Notes: generated by a model from the letters alone, not told the origin. A stretch of 64,000 bases of DNA from Vibrio owensii CAIM 1854 = LMG 25443 (GCF_000817815.1 NZ_JPRD01000044.1:1-64000), one strand, 5' to 3'; positions 49,694 to 57,573 are shown, counted from the first letter of the stretch. Made by a program: numbers and translations.

Positions 49694-49767
49694 GAGCATC
49701 TCCTTCTTTTGTGTGGGCTTATCATAGCACATCAAAACTAAATTGATACCCATGCGACACCACAAAA

Positions 49768-49806
49768 ACACCTAGTAGGTATCTGGTAGATACTTGATTA
49801 GTGTTT
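49768..49806. promoter_or_regulatory. Inverted pair of dispersed elements upstream of parA (parS/operator candidate)
   Basis: AACACCTAGTAGGTATCT (49768-49785) faces AGATACTTGATTAGTGTT (49789-49806). The two elements match at 13 of 18 positions when one is reversed. It lies 75 bp upstream of ParA's start, where type Ib partition systems keep their centromere and operator. Confidence 0.6.
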
Positions 49807-49884
49807 TAATAAAAATAGGAAAAAGAAAAATTCGATTGATTAGGCGAAGCCGATCGTGTGGGGTTGGTGGGTAACTGCGTGCAG

Positions 49885-50111
49885 TTATCCACAAATCCAT
49901 GCGATAGATCCCAATAATAAGATCCCTTTTTAAGTACCAAATAGATCCCTTAAAAGATCCCTACCTCCTTAAAGCCTTGTGTGGCCTGCCTTTCAGGCTA
50001 TGTCGGTGTACTCTAATTGGGTAGCGGTGTATTCTAATTGGGTGGTGGGTGTGTTCTAATTGGGTTTCAAGGTGTATTCTAATTGGGTTTTAGGGTGTAT
50101 TCTAATTGGGA
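49885..50111 (+). other. P1-oriR-like replication origin
   Basis: From left to right: a perfect DnaA box TTATCCACA (49885-49893); four AGATCCC heptamers containing GATC (49906-49912, 49920-49926, 49943-49949, 49955-49961) in an AT-rich stretch; then five 18-bp iterons GGTGTATTCTAATTGGGT (50005-50022, 50026-50043, 50048-50065, 50071-50088, 50094-50111), starts 21-23 bp apart. P1 oriR has DnaA boxes, AGATCCA heptamers and iterons in the same order before repA. The part 49807-49884 shows nothing clear. Confidence 0.85.
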
Positions 50112-50126
50112 TAATAAAAACGAAAT

Positions 50127-51011
50127 GTGGACGATTTTGTGAATAAAACTAACGATAACAATACCTTTTTCCCGCCTACGGAATTTATCGAGGCCGAAAT
50201 GCCTAATTTGACGTGTAACACATCAACGAGTGTTCAACCGAATGTCCTGTTAAGGACAGGGGTGTTTACACCTGTAGGTCGACGGAATGCGACCAAATTC
50301 GTTGATATGGACCTTTCTGAAGATTTAAGGAGCCTTGAGCTTTGTCAGAAGGAGGGATACGACAGGGTAAGCGTTAGGGGTGATAAATTAAATGTAGAAA
50401 CAGACTTTAAAGTTTGGTGTGGGATTGTTCTGGCTTTCAGTACTTACGGTGCAAAATCGAACAAAATAACCTTGAAATTTAGTGAGTTTGCTAAATTTTG
50501 TTCATACCCCAGTCGTAGGTTTGATAAGAATCTTAGACGTCAAATAGGCGAATCATTAGGTCGTATCCAGTCTCAAAACCTCTCCTTTTTACGAAAAGGG
50601 GCTGCTAAAGGGGTTCATACCGGACTGTTGTTAAAAGCTGAATATGATGAATTTGAGGACTCTGTTTCTTTGATGGCTGATGAAAGCTTGTGGGATCTTT
50701 ACAGGTTAGATTTCCAAGTCCTTGTTAGCATCAAGGTCTTAGATAAGCTGCCACGGGCAGAGGTGGCTCAATGCCTATACCTGTACTTTGTTGCGCTTCC
50801 TGAAAGGCCCGTTCCGGTTTCATTTGAAAGGCTAAGGGACCGACTGCAGTTAAATACGTCAGTAAAAGAAGCAAACAGAAAAATAAAGAATGGGCTGCAA
50901 AAGCTTGAATCTATTGGGTTCCTGTCGGGAAATATCGTCAGGAAAGATGGCGAAAGCTACTACATCGTATCGACAAGAAACAAAAAACTGACAGCTGAGA
51001 GTGTACCCTAA
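50127..51011 (+). CDS. repA: P1 RepA-like replication initiator
   Basis: The 294-aa product reads as a homologue of P1 RepA along its length: VQPNVLLRTGVFTP, TDFKVWCGIVLAFSTYG, KFSEFAKFCSYPSRRFDKNL with RRQIGESLGRIQ, then LPRAEVAQCLYLYF and the C-terminal winged-helix-like KKLESIGFLSG...YYIVSTRNKKL. It binds the iterons on both sides of its gene to start plasmid replication and to limit copy number. Start: GTG 50127 is the longest; another in-frame GTG follows at 50139. Neither has a clear ribosome site. The promoter must overlap the last iterons, implying autorepression. Confidence 0.9.
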   Translation: MDDFVNKTNDNNTFFPPTEFIEAEMPNLTCNTSTSVQPNVLLRTGVFTPVGRRNATKFVDMDLSEDLRSLELCQKEGYDRVSVRGDKLNVETDFKVWCGIVLAFSTYGAKSNKITLKFSEFAKFCSYPSRRFDKNLRRQIGESLGRIQSQNLSFLRKGAAKGVHTGLLLKAEYDEFEDSVSLMADESLWDLYRLDFQVLVSIKVLDKLPRAEVAQCLYLYFVALPERPVPVSFERLRDRLQLNTSVKEANRKIKNGLQKLESIGFLSGNIVRKDGESYYIVSTRNKKLTAESVP

Positions 51012-51186
51012 TTGGGTAAAGGTGTACTCAAAGTGGGTAACGGTGCAGATAAGTGGGGCAGGGTGTACTCTAATTGGGTTTTCTGATGGGTTGAGTAGGT
51101 GTATCTGTGCTCTTGGAAAGGGCAAGGCCCAATTAGAATACACCTAATGTAGTCAAATAGGGCAGCCTACCCAATTAGAATACACT
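51001..51186. repeat. incA-like control iterons after repA
   Basis: Direct copies at 51001-51017, 51021-51038 (degenerate), 51042-51059 (very degenerate) and 51062-51079, then two inverted copies at 51127-51144 and 51169-51186. Consensus GGTGTA(T/C)TCTAATTGGGT. In P1 the incA iterons after repA titrate RepA and pair with the origin copies to hold copy number down. The first copy overlaps the end of repA. The gap to 51277 holds no gene. Confidence 0.8.
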
Positions 51187-51277
51187 TTCTTACGTGTTTT
51201 CTGAGTCCGAGGCGGGATTTGCCCGTTTTGACTACATCAAAATCGACTTATCTTGCCTCTTCCCCGTTTCAACTACA

Positions 51278-52120
51278 TCAAAGGCCAACGGCTTTGGGAT
51301 AGTAAGGCTGAAGTCCATCCATGTAGCGCCGGAACTGCTTCTTAGAAAAGCCTCTCAGGGCGATCATTTCAAACGTTTTCCCACGACCGCTGCCTTTACA
51401 GCTAATTGAGCGCCTCACAGGCGTTTTGTAGACGGTAAACCCTTCTTCCCGATAGATATGGGTTAATTCAGGCAAAAGCGTGTTGGTGGCGATTACAGCG
51501 CCGTCATAGCCGCCAAGCATGTTGACTATACGTTCTTGTAAGTTCTCGTTTTTGTCTTTGGTGTAGGCATTGAAGGTTTTCTCATACGGTGGGTCGATCA
51601 GGACTAGCTGAGCGTCAGTGATGTCCACCTCTGAAAAACAGCCACAGTTGAATGTCCAGTTCTTAGCAACTCGCATGAACTCTTTGGTGTCTGGCGGGGT
51701 CGCTATACCCTTGTATTCACCAAATGGCATGTTGAACTTACCAGCTCGCTTACTCTGGCGTACAAGGCCATTGAAAGAGTGTTTACACAGGTACCAGAAA
51801 AGACCGGCTTCTTTCTCACCCAGATCCTGACCTGATAGCAAAGCGTTATTTAGTTCTTCTCGGGCGGCATAGAAAAAATCGGCTTCCAGCAAAAACTCAT
51901 CTGGGTTGATTTCGTATCCACTGGACAGTTGCTTATACAGGTTGATAAGGGCGGGGTTAGCGTCATTGAGTATGACGTTATCGAACTCATAGTACAGTGA
52001 GAAGGCAGCCGATCCGGCGAACGGTTCTACGACTCGCTCTGGGCTTATGTCATTGACGATGCGCTCTGCGCGTTTGGCGAGCCATGTTTTACCGCCGGCC
52101 CATTTGATTAGTGGTTTCAT
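51278..52120 (-). CDS. dam: Dam-like DNA adenine methyltransferase
   Basis: The product is 280 aa; the start is the ATG at 52120 with AAGGGA upstream. PLIKWAGGKTWLAKRAERIV, VVEPFAGSAAFSLY (SAM motif), IDPPY catalytic motif (about 180) and SISCKGSGRGKTFEMIAL at the end are the classic Dam/D12 order. GATC is the expected target by similarity. The nearby origin contains four GATC heptamers, whose methylation controls initiation in P1. P1 also carries its own dam. On the minus strand, the last of a five-gene run from 53117. Confidence 0.85.
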   Translation of the reverse strand: MKPLIKWAGGKTWLAKRAERIVNDISPERVVEPFAGSAAFSLYYEFDNVILNDANPALINLYKQLSSGYEINPDEFLLEADFFYAAREELNNALLSGQDLGEKEAGLFWYLCKHSFNGLVRQSKRAGKFNMPFGEYKGIATPPDTKEFMRVAKNWTFNCGCFSEVDITDAQLVLIDPPYEKTFNAYTKDKNENLQERIVNMLGGYDGAVIATNTLLPELTHIYREEGFTVYKTPVRRSISCKGSGRGKTFEMIALRGFSKKQFRRYMDGLQPYYPKAVGL

Positions 52121-52121
52121 G

Positions 52122-52382
52122 CTATCCCTTTTTGTTTCTATTCTTCCCAAATTGCGGGTGAAATATGATGGCCGTGGCTGCTTCTCGTGGGTTTAACTTG
52201 ATAAATTCACGTTGAAGGCAAGCTACCTCCTGATTGATGTTGGCGCCATGATTGATAGAAATGGCGTGCAGCCCTGCCAAGAAATGAAGTTTGTACTGAG
52301 AGGAAAAGCGAAGTAACAGATCATGAAAGCCAAGCGTTTTGATGCGCTGCATTCTTCGGTAGCGTTGCTGGTGGTCCGACAT
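52122..52382 (-). CDS. Hypothetical protein upstream of dam
   Basis: The product is 86 aa; the start is the ATG at 52382 with GGAGG upstream. Basic and helical (DHQQRYRRMQRIKTLGFHDLLLRF), with no motif recognised. It ends 1 bp before the Dam start on the same strand, so the genes are translationally coupled. Confidence 0.5.
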   Translation of the reverse strand: MSDHQQRYRRMQRIKTLGFHDLLLRFSSQYKLHFLAGLHAISINHGANINQEVACLQREFIKLNPREAATAIIFHPQFGKNRNKKG

Positions 52383-52399
52383 TCTGCCTCCATTCACAG

Positions 52400-52765
52400 T
52401 TAGTCAAACCGTGATCTGTACTTCTCATGAGTCTGTTGCTCGTAATGCTCATTTAATCGCTCTTCCCAGTCTGGGTAGATGCCTTTGAGCGTCTCGTTCT
52501 CTTTGCTTAGTCCGCTGCAGTGCGAGCCAAGCTGTTTAATTCTGTCGGTCCTTTGGATCAGGGCCTCTTTGAACCACTTTGCTATTGCGATTGGATCGCC
52601 GGTGTAGCCCAAGCCATCACAGTGAACACACTCCCATGTAGTAGAAAACAGACCTTTCGTTTCCCCTTTGCCGTTGCAATGAGGGCATGTCTCGGGTGCT
52701 TGTTCTGTTTTGTTGCTGGCAAGCTCAATTGCGGCATCTACCAGTGAGCGCTTATTGTTCATCAA
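52400..52765 (-). CDS. DnaJ-type zinc-finger small protein
   Basis: The product is 121 aa. CPHCNGKGETKG...CVHCDGLG gives two CxxCxGxG-like halves of a DnaJ-type zinc finger (about 22-55), followed by a helical domain (AIAKWFKEALIQRTDRIKQL). Such fingers bind unfolded protein or other partners; there is no J domain. It overlaps the DUF4406 gene by 14 bp. Confidence 0.6.
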   Translation of the reverse strand: MMNNKRSLVDAAIELASNKTEQAPETCPHCNGKGETKGLFSTTWECVHCDGLGYTGDPIAIAKWFKEALIQRTDRIKQLGSHCSGLSKENETLKGIYPDWEERLNEHYEQQTHEKYRSRFD

Positions 52766-53117
52766 TGAGCATCAATCCAAGGGAATGAGCGGCAAACACC
52801 TCGGCCAGAGCGCCCTTTGATTCCATCCAACCGCGCAAACGGACCACAGCATTTGAGACAAAGAGATCAGATAGGCTCAGTTTCATGTACTGGTCGTAAC
52901 TCAGACCTTTGGGGTTTCTTGCTGGGTTGAGCGGGATATGGCCGGCTTCCTGAATCATGTCTTCAATCCGGAAGAACTCAGGGTGGTTAAAGTGTCGGTA
53001 CCCCGTCATCGGGCCACTGATGTAAATCGTGAGCCTTCCCGCATCTTCTTTTAATTGCTTCAAATTTTCTAAAGTCAATTCAGCGCGGCACGTTACGTGG
53101 GCAATTTCAGGCGACAT
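52752..53117 (-). CDS. DUF4406-family protein
   Basis: The product is 121 aa; the start is the ATG at 53117 with AAGGGA upstream. LTIYISGPMTGYRHFNHPEFFRIEDMI...GHIPLNPARNP...SLSDLFVSNAVVRLRGWMESKGALAEVFAA is the DUF4406 pattern, related to nucleoside 2-deoxyribosyltransferases (S-G-P-x-T, N-P, and E in the SKGAxAE segment). A nucleotide-handling role is likely; substrate unknown. First gene of the minus-strand run ending with dam. Confidence 0.75.
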   Translation of the reverse strand: MSPEIAHVTCRAELTLENLKQLKEDAGRLTIYISGPMTGYRHFNHPEFFRIEDMIQEAGHIPLNPARNPKGLSYDQYMKLSLSDLFVSNAVVRLRGWMESKGALAEVFAAHSLGLMLIDEQ

Positions 53118-53180
53118 CCAAAATCCCTTTAAAACAAAGTGGTGGACAGAAATTAACACTTTGATGTATGTTAATCAATA

Positions 53181-53220
53181 GCGTAATTAAAAACGTAATT
53201 ATTAGCGTAATTTAATACGC
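53181..53220. promoter_or_regulatory. Three 9-bp repeats with 12-bp period
   Basis: GCGTAATTA (53181), ACGTAATTA (53193) and GCGTAATTT (53205), exactly 12 bp apart, then TAATACGC in the other sense. They lie between the divergent DUF4406 and winged-helix genes. Single copies occur at 4573 and 38048, also upstream of operons. Probable operators. Confidence 0.5.
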
Positions 53221-53310
53221 TTTAACTAACGGTGACGAGTAAGTTGGTGATTGGTAAGTGTGCATCCTTCATGTAGCATGGCGATAATCGTCAACTAGAT
53301 AACAAAATTG

Positions 53311-53604
53311 ATGGATATCAACATGCTAAAAAACGCTGAGGTACGTGTTCTGGTCATACTCAAGAAAGAGAAAAAGAACACGATTGCCATGACCGACCTC
53401 ACTCGACGCCTTAATGTCAATGCTGGTATCAAAGCCGCAGAGAAAAACCAGATACTTGAGTCGCTAAAAGAGCAGGGCTTGGTCGCTGTTGAACGCAAAC
53501 AGATACCGGCAATGCGTCGAACTCCCACCCTGATCACGCTGACCGAGAAAGGAAAGCAGGTGCTCAAAGGTATTGAGTCTGGTGATATCGAGTTTGAAAC
53601 CTGA
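53311..53604 (+). CDS. Winged-helix (MarR-like) regulator
   Basis: The product is 97 aa. LKNAEVRVLVILKKEKKNTIAMTDLTRRLNVNAGIKAAEKNQILESLKEQGLVAVERKQIPAMRRTPTLITLTEKGKQVL is a compact winged-helix DNA-binding fold: two helices, the recognition helix, and a wing ending LTEKG. ATG 53311 is used; ATG 53323 is possible. It probably binds the 12-bp-period repeats upstream or the inverted repeats downstream and controls the rdgC/trfA operon. Confidence 0.65.
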   Translation: MDINMLKNAEVRVLVILKKEKKNTIAMTDLTRRLNVNAGIKAAEKNQILESLKEQGLVAVERKQIPAMRRTPTLITLTEKGKQVLKGIESGDIEFET

Positions 53605-53642
53605 TTGATCTGCGAAGTTTTGATCCAGTCGAGAAAAGATTA

Positions 53643-53720
53643 AACAACATTTTTTTGTTGTTTCTCGCCATCGCTAAAAACGGTAAACAGTGCACAACAA
53701 AAAGATAAAAGTTTGTTGTG
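53643..53720 (+). promoter_or_regulatory. Two ACAACA inverted repeats before the 53792 operon
   Basis: AAACAAC (53643-53649)...GTTGTTT (53657-53663) around a T-run, and CACAACAAA (53693-53701)...TTTGTTGTG (53712-53720). The first could end transcription from the regulator gene. Both share an ACAAC half-site and may be operators for the following operon. Confidence 0.45.
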
Positions 53721-53791
53721 GCAACTAAAAGTGCTTTTGAAGTAAGCGCGAGACCACGACTTAGCGGTGACGTTGGAAGGCTGAAATCAAA

Positions 53792-54211
53792 ATGGACAAG
53801 ACCGAGACAAATCAAGAGCGTGAAATCTCACTCAGAAAAGAAGAGCAAATTGCGTGCGCCATCCTGAGAGGCGCAAAAACCGCAGATGTCGCGGCAGTAA
53901 ACGGTATGAAGTATGCCGCTTGCCGCGAAATCCTTCATAAATATTGCCGTCGTGTTAATGCTCAAGCCTATGAGCAGATTAACATTGATGCCGCCAATAA
54001 AGACTGTCACAGCCCATTCCTTGAACAGCTTCGAGAAAACAAGCACCAGTTTATTTCCCAAACTGCACCTCGTGATCCTGAACAACTTCGCCGCGAAATC
54101 GAACAGCAAAGCGAGCGCTTGACCAGCGCTCAAATCACGCTGCGCTCAGAACGTACCATTTTAAGCCAGCTGGAAGCCGAGCTTGCAGCAGCGACTCAAA
54201 AAACCAAGTAA
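53792..54211 (+). CDS. Hypothetical HTH/coiled-coil protein
   Basis: The product is 139 aa. The N-terminal part (KEEQIACAILRGAKTADVAAVNGMKYAACREILHKYC) looks like a helix-turn-helix. The C-terminal 55 residues are coiled coil (PEQLRREIEQQSERLTSAQI). It starts the operon that continues with rdgC and the TrfA-like gene. It may be a regulator or a replication accessory factor. Not recognised. Confidence 0.55.
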   Translation: MDKTETNQEREISLRKEEQIACAILRGAKTADVAAVNGMKYAACREILHKYCRRVNAQAYEQINIDAANKDCHSPFLEQLRENKHQFISQTAPRDPEQLRREIEQQSERLTSAQITLRSERTILSQLEAELAAATQKTK

Positions 54212-54238
54212 CACCCGAAGAAAGAAGGATCCCAGAAT

Positions 54239-55150
54239 ATGAAGCCAAAAAATATCATGGCTTATCGCTTTTCTCGGGCAGTTCAACTCACTCCCGACCA
54301 ATTAAGTGAGCAACTGTCTGAATTTGCATTCGTTCCATGTGGGGAACAAGATAAGCGAAAATTTGGATGGGCGCCTGTGATGGGCAAACATAGTGACCAA
54401 TTACTGCATGTTGGTGGTGATTGGCTCCTGCTTGCCGCTCGTCTCCAAGAAAAGATGCTGCCAGCCTCAGTGATCAAAGAAGAAGTCAACGAGCGCGTGA
54501 CTATGGTGGAATCACAAGAAGGCCGACCGCTGAAGAAAAAAGAGAAGGACAACATCAAAGAAGATGTTGTTACCGATCTACTGCCTCGTGCTTTCAAGCG
54601 AACCAGCACAACGTATGTTTGGATTTGCCCTAAGAAAGAGCTGCTTTTTGTTGATGCCAGTAGCTTCAAAAAAGCGGAAGATGTTCTTGCCCTGCTAAGA
54701 AAGACAATTGGTTCCTTGCCGGTTGTCCCTGTTACCTTTGAATCTGCTATTGAATTTACGCTGACTGAATGGCTCAAAACTGGTGAAGTGCCGAGCGGTT
54801 TTTCACTGCGTGATGAGGCCGAGTTAAAATCCGTCTTGGAAGATGGCGGTCAAATCCGTTGTAAGAAGCAAGAGCTGACGTCTGAAGAAATCCAAACCCA
54901 CATTGAAGCTGACAAGATGGTCACAAAGCTGGCTATCAACTGGCAGGATCGCTTGGATTTCATTTTGTCGGATGATGGCAGTCTGGCAAGGCTCAAGTTT
55001 GCAGATGAGCTGGCCGATCAGAACGATGATATTGCGAGAGAAGATGTTGCTCAGCGATTCGACGCCGACATGGTTTTGTTTGCCGGTGAGTTTGATGCCT
55101 TCCTACCTCAACTATTTGAAGCTCTTGGCGGGGTAGCGAAATGTCAGTAA
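54239..55150 (+). CDS. rdgC: RdgC recombination-associated protein
   Basis: The 303-aa product has the same length as E. coli RdgC and matches it from end to end: FVPCGEQDKRKFGWAPVMG, LLPRAFKR, KKAEDVLALLRKTIGSLPVVPV, LTEWLKTG, ELKSVLEDGGQIRCKKQELTSEEIQTHIEA, FDADMVLFAGE. RdgC is a ring-shaped DNA-binding protein that restrains RecA and takes part in replication restart. Some phages and plasmids carry it with recombination genes. Here it overlaps the TrfA-like initiator by 10 bp, so it is produced together with it, possibly to limit RecA at origin 2. Confidence 0.95.
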   Translation: MKPKNIMAYRFSRAVQLTPDQLSEQLSEFAFVPCGEQDKRKFGWAPVMGKHSDQLLHVGGDWLLLAARLQEKMLPASVIKEEVNERVTMVESQEGRPLKKKEKDNIKEDVVTDLLPRAFKRTSTTYVWICPKKELLFVDASSFKKAEDVLALLRKTIGSLPVVPVTFESAIEFTLTEWLKTGEVPSGFSLRDEAELKSVLEDGGQIRCKKQELTSEEIQTHIEADKMVTKLAINWQDRLDFILSDDGSLARLKFADELADQNDDIAREDVAQRFDADMVLFAGEFDAFLPQLFEALGGVAKCQ

Positions 55151-55929
55151 AGCTAATTGAGAAGCCGTGGGCAAAAGCCGTTCGATGCCTACCGAACGAA
55201 TTAGCTCGTTATGCGCTATTTACTGTAGGTACATCACAGGAGCGTCGCTATTACACCAAGCCGGTTTTGTTGGGTCTGATTGATGGCAGTCATGCACCCA
55301 TGGAGCTGCAGTTTGTCGGGCCAGAGTTAAGACAGGATGATCTGGACGTTTTTCTTGAGCTGCTCCACTATGCGCGTGACGCCGATTTATCCGGTAAGCT
55401 CAAGTTTAAACGTGCTGAGTTAATGAAGTCTTTAGGTTGGGCCAGAACGCCATTTTATTATGAGAGATTGCTTCAATGTATGCGCCGGCTTAGCCAGTCC
55501 AACCTTGAAGGTTTGATCACTCGTAGAGACAATGGCGACTTGATTCAACATCGTTTCAACTTTAATTTGGTAGATTCGTTCGAATATAAAGACGTAAATG
55601 GTGCAATGGCTCGCTTTTGGCACTATCGTTTACCAGTGGAGTTGGTGAAGTTTTTCACGGCTTCAGGGTTTGCGAGAATCGATCTAAAACGACGACAGGC
55701 GTTAAAGAACAATCATATTGCCAAGTGGTTGCAGTTTTACTTTGCCAGCCATAAGGCAAACAACAAGTACGCCGTCTCAGTTGAAAAAGTGATGCATAGC
55801 TGTGGTTCCAAGGCGAGCGATTTGAAAACGTTTCGTCAAAAATTGAAAGCAGCGCTTAAATTGCTCAAGGCAGCTGGTATTGTAGATGCCTACATAGATA
55901 AAGATTCAGATCGGATTTTGCGTAAGTAA
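55141..55929 (+). CDS. TrfA-like plasmid replication initiator
   Basis: The product is 262 aa. LPNELARYALFTVGTSQERRYY...MELQFVGPELRQDDLDVFLELLHYAR has the conserved start of TrfA-family initiators (LPN...ALF...GxELRQDDxDVxLxLLHxAR). The rest has two winged-helix-like parts (LKFKRAELMKSLGW...YYERLLQCMRRLSQ, then the C-terminal FRQKLKAALKLLKAAGIV). TrfA binds 17-bp iterons spaced 22-23 bp; six 17-bp iterons with a 22-bp period lie 570 bp downstream. This gives the element a second replicon unrelated to repA. Confidence 0.85.
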   Translation: MSVKLIEKPWAKAVRCLPNELARYALFTVGTSQERRYYTKPVLLGLIDGSHAPMELQFVGPELRQDDLDVFLELLHYARDADLSGKLKFKRAELMKSLGWARTPFYYERLLQCMRRLSQSNLEGLITRRDNGDLIQHRFNFNLVDSFEYKDVNGAMARFWHYRLPVELVKFFTASGFARIDLKRRQALKNNHIAKWLQFYFASHKANNKYAVSVEKVMHSCGSKASDLKTFRQKLKAALKLLKAAGIVDAYIDKDSDRILRK

Positions 55930-55952
55930 CGCTCACGCTGTTCGGATACAAC

Positions 55953-55980
55953 AACGTCCCAATGACAGGGGCGTTTTTAT
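55953..55980 (+). terminator. Rho-independent terminator
   Basis: AACGTCCC (55953-55960), AATGACA, GGGGCGTT (55968-55975), then TTTAT. One G-T pair. It follows the TrfA-like gene by 24 bp. Confidence 0.75.
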
Positions 55981-55995
55981 TGATAAGGTCATATT

Positions 55996-56346
55996 GTGAA
56001 TTGGATATTCATTGTTTTTAACCTCATTCCTTTGTTGCTTGGCTGGTTTGGATTTTCAGCCGGCCAGCCAGAGCTGGTGACTATTGCTATCGTGGTTATA
56101 GCGGTCCGTGCGGCGTTGGTGCTGTTTACGGTACCCAAGATGTACATCAAGTTTCAAAAGTCTGATCAGCTGACGCGACGTTATCATCGGCAGCAACTCA
56201 AAAAGCCGGCGGTGGTATTCATCGTTTCATTTATCACGCTTTGGTCGCTGGTGGTGTGGGGTGAAGAACTGGTGCTTTGCATGGTAGTGCTCAGCACAGC
56301 CATGTACCACGGCATGAGAAATCACATCGTCAGACACTCCTACTAA
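55996..56346 (+). CDS. Small multi-spanning membrane protein
   Basis: The product is 116 aa, with GTG start and AAGG upstream. Four hydrophobic segments (about 3-20, 26-46, 71-88, 90-106) with a basic loop between the second and third. Unknown family. Between the TrfA-like gene and its iterons; possibly a superinfection-exclusion or holin-like protein, but this is only a possibility. Confidence 0.55.
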   Translation: MNWIFIVFNLIPLLLGWFGFSAGQPELVTIAIVVIAVRAALVLFTVPKMYIKFQKSDQLTRRYHRQQLKKPAVVFIVSFITLWSLVVWGEELVLCMVVLSTAMYHGMRNHIVRHSY

Positions 56347-56431
56347 GCAGGTATTGAAATATGAGCGGCATTCTCGAAAGAGGGTGCCGTTTTTTTATGT
56401 CTGAAAGGGAATAGACGTCGCTGTCTGGGCT

Positions 56432-56626
56432 TGTGGAAAAGCTGTTTATATACAGTGGTATAAGTAGTGTATATACAGTGGAATTAGACCAAAAAAATGC
56501 ATAAATCGAGATACCAAAATGCATAAGTTGAGATACCCGTTTGCATAAATCGAGATACCAAAACGCATAAGTTGAGATACCCGTTTGCATAAATCGAGAT
56601 ACTAGCAAAACATAAATCGAGATACT
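56432..56626 (+). other. Second replication origin: iterons for the TrfA-like initiator
   Basis: Six 17-bp iterons: GCATAAATCGAGATACC at 56499-56515 and 56543-56559, GCATAAGTTGAGATACC at 56521-56537 and 56565-56581, then 56587-56603 and 56610-56626 ending ATACT. Starts are 22, 22, 22, 22 and 23 bp apart, and two versions alternate. Just before them are two TATATACAGTGG repeats (56447-56458, 56470-56481) and a near DnaA box on the minus strand (56432-56440, TTTTCCACA, 8 of 9). Confidence 0.85.
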
Positions 56627-57021
56627 AGAATGATTTGTTTTTCCTTTAAAAACATATTGTTATATTTTACTTCTGGTTCAACTTTCGAGGCCAACAACCA
56701 TTTTATAACCATATATAACCATTCTATAAGCCATCTTATAACCTATTAAAAAATAGAAATAATAAAGGGTTCTCTTTTTTGTTTTTTCAAAAACAGTGAA
56801 ACTACGATGAGGAAACACAAAGTGATCCCAGTTGATCTTTGTTCTTTTGAGGGTGTTTCTCGCTCTTCATTGGCTACCTGACGGCTTTTAAGGTCATGAT
56901 GAATGTCATTGCATTGCTTTTCAGTTATCGCGCTCTGTGTGCTTCTCTGGCGTTATTTATTGACGGCTGACTTAATAGGAACTCTGTGCCTATAATGTGA
57001 GCGTTAAGGGAGGGCTACGGC
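56627..57021 (+). other. AT-rich region after the iterons (DNA-unwinding candidate)
   Basis: No gene. 56627-56770 is very AT-rich with repeated TATAACCAT/TATAACC words (about 56700-56750), a good DNA-unwinding region for the adjacent iterons. The rest up to 57021 is of mixed composition and has no recognisable feature other than TATAAT at 56992-56997, a likely -10 for the gene at 57022. Confidence 0.55.
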
Positions 57022-57561
57022 ATGAGTAAACCATTTCAAGTTTATTGGAGTGAAGACGGCCATATAACAAACAAGGCTAATTGGTTGCACTGTGTGGAGA
57101 CAGACGATCCGGTGCGAGCTGAGCAGATGTACTTCAAGCTGTGCAAAAAGATGCTTGGTAAGCAAGGGTATGTGTTCCTGCAGTCAAGTGATCCTGACTC
57201 GGTTCCTTATGGGCGATTTAATACCGGTTCTGATATTCGTTGGAATGTGGACCGCGAAGAGCAAGAGGTTCGCCGGTGGATAGTTTGGGCTATGCCCCAA
57301 GAGATCCCCTATAAGCGTTGGAAGGCGCCCACTACGTACATGGTGAAAGGGCTAAAAGCGGCTATTTTGCTTCGTTCTGGTGAAAAGATAGGGTGCGAGA
57401 TATCCGGTGAAATGATCGGGCGGGTGTTGGGGCGCAGTTCTCGTGGTATTCGTTACTGGATAGCGGAAGAGGGCGAAAACCGGAGTATTGATTACGCTAA
57501 CTGGCGTTGTTTGTTAGAAATGGCTGGATTCAAGAATAAACCGATAGCAACCTATCTGTGA
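57022..57561 (+). CDS. Hypothetical protein with C-terminal HTH-like region
   Basis: The product is 179 aa with strong ribosome site GGGAGGG. The N-terminal about 100 residues are mixed with several Trp. In the C-terminal part, SGEMIGRVLGRSSRGIRYWIAEEGENRSIDYANWRCLLEMAGF looks like an HTH (MIGRVLGRSSRGIRYWI) and an added helix. It starts a two-gene unit with the nuclease and may be its regulator. Family not recognised. Confidence 0.55.
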   Translation: MSKPFQVYWSEDGHITNKANWLHCVETDDPVRAEQMYFKLCKKMLGKQGYVFLQSSDPDSVPYGRFNTGSDIRWNVDREEQEVRRWIVWAMPQEIPYKRWKAPTTYMVKGLKAAILLRSGEKIGCEISGEMIGRVLGRSSRGIRYWIAEEGENRSIDYANWRCLLEMAGFKNKPIATYL

Positions 57562-57573
57562 AATTTGGATCTT

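Noticed and set aside
56499..56626. Evenly spaced repeats as a CRISPR array
   Set aside because: Repeats are 17 bp with 5-6-bp gaps at a 22-bp period, next to a TrfA-like gene; this is an iteron array. The same applies to 50005-50111.
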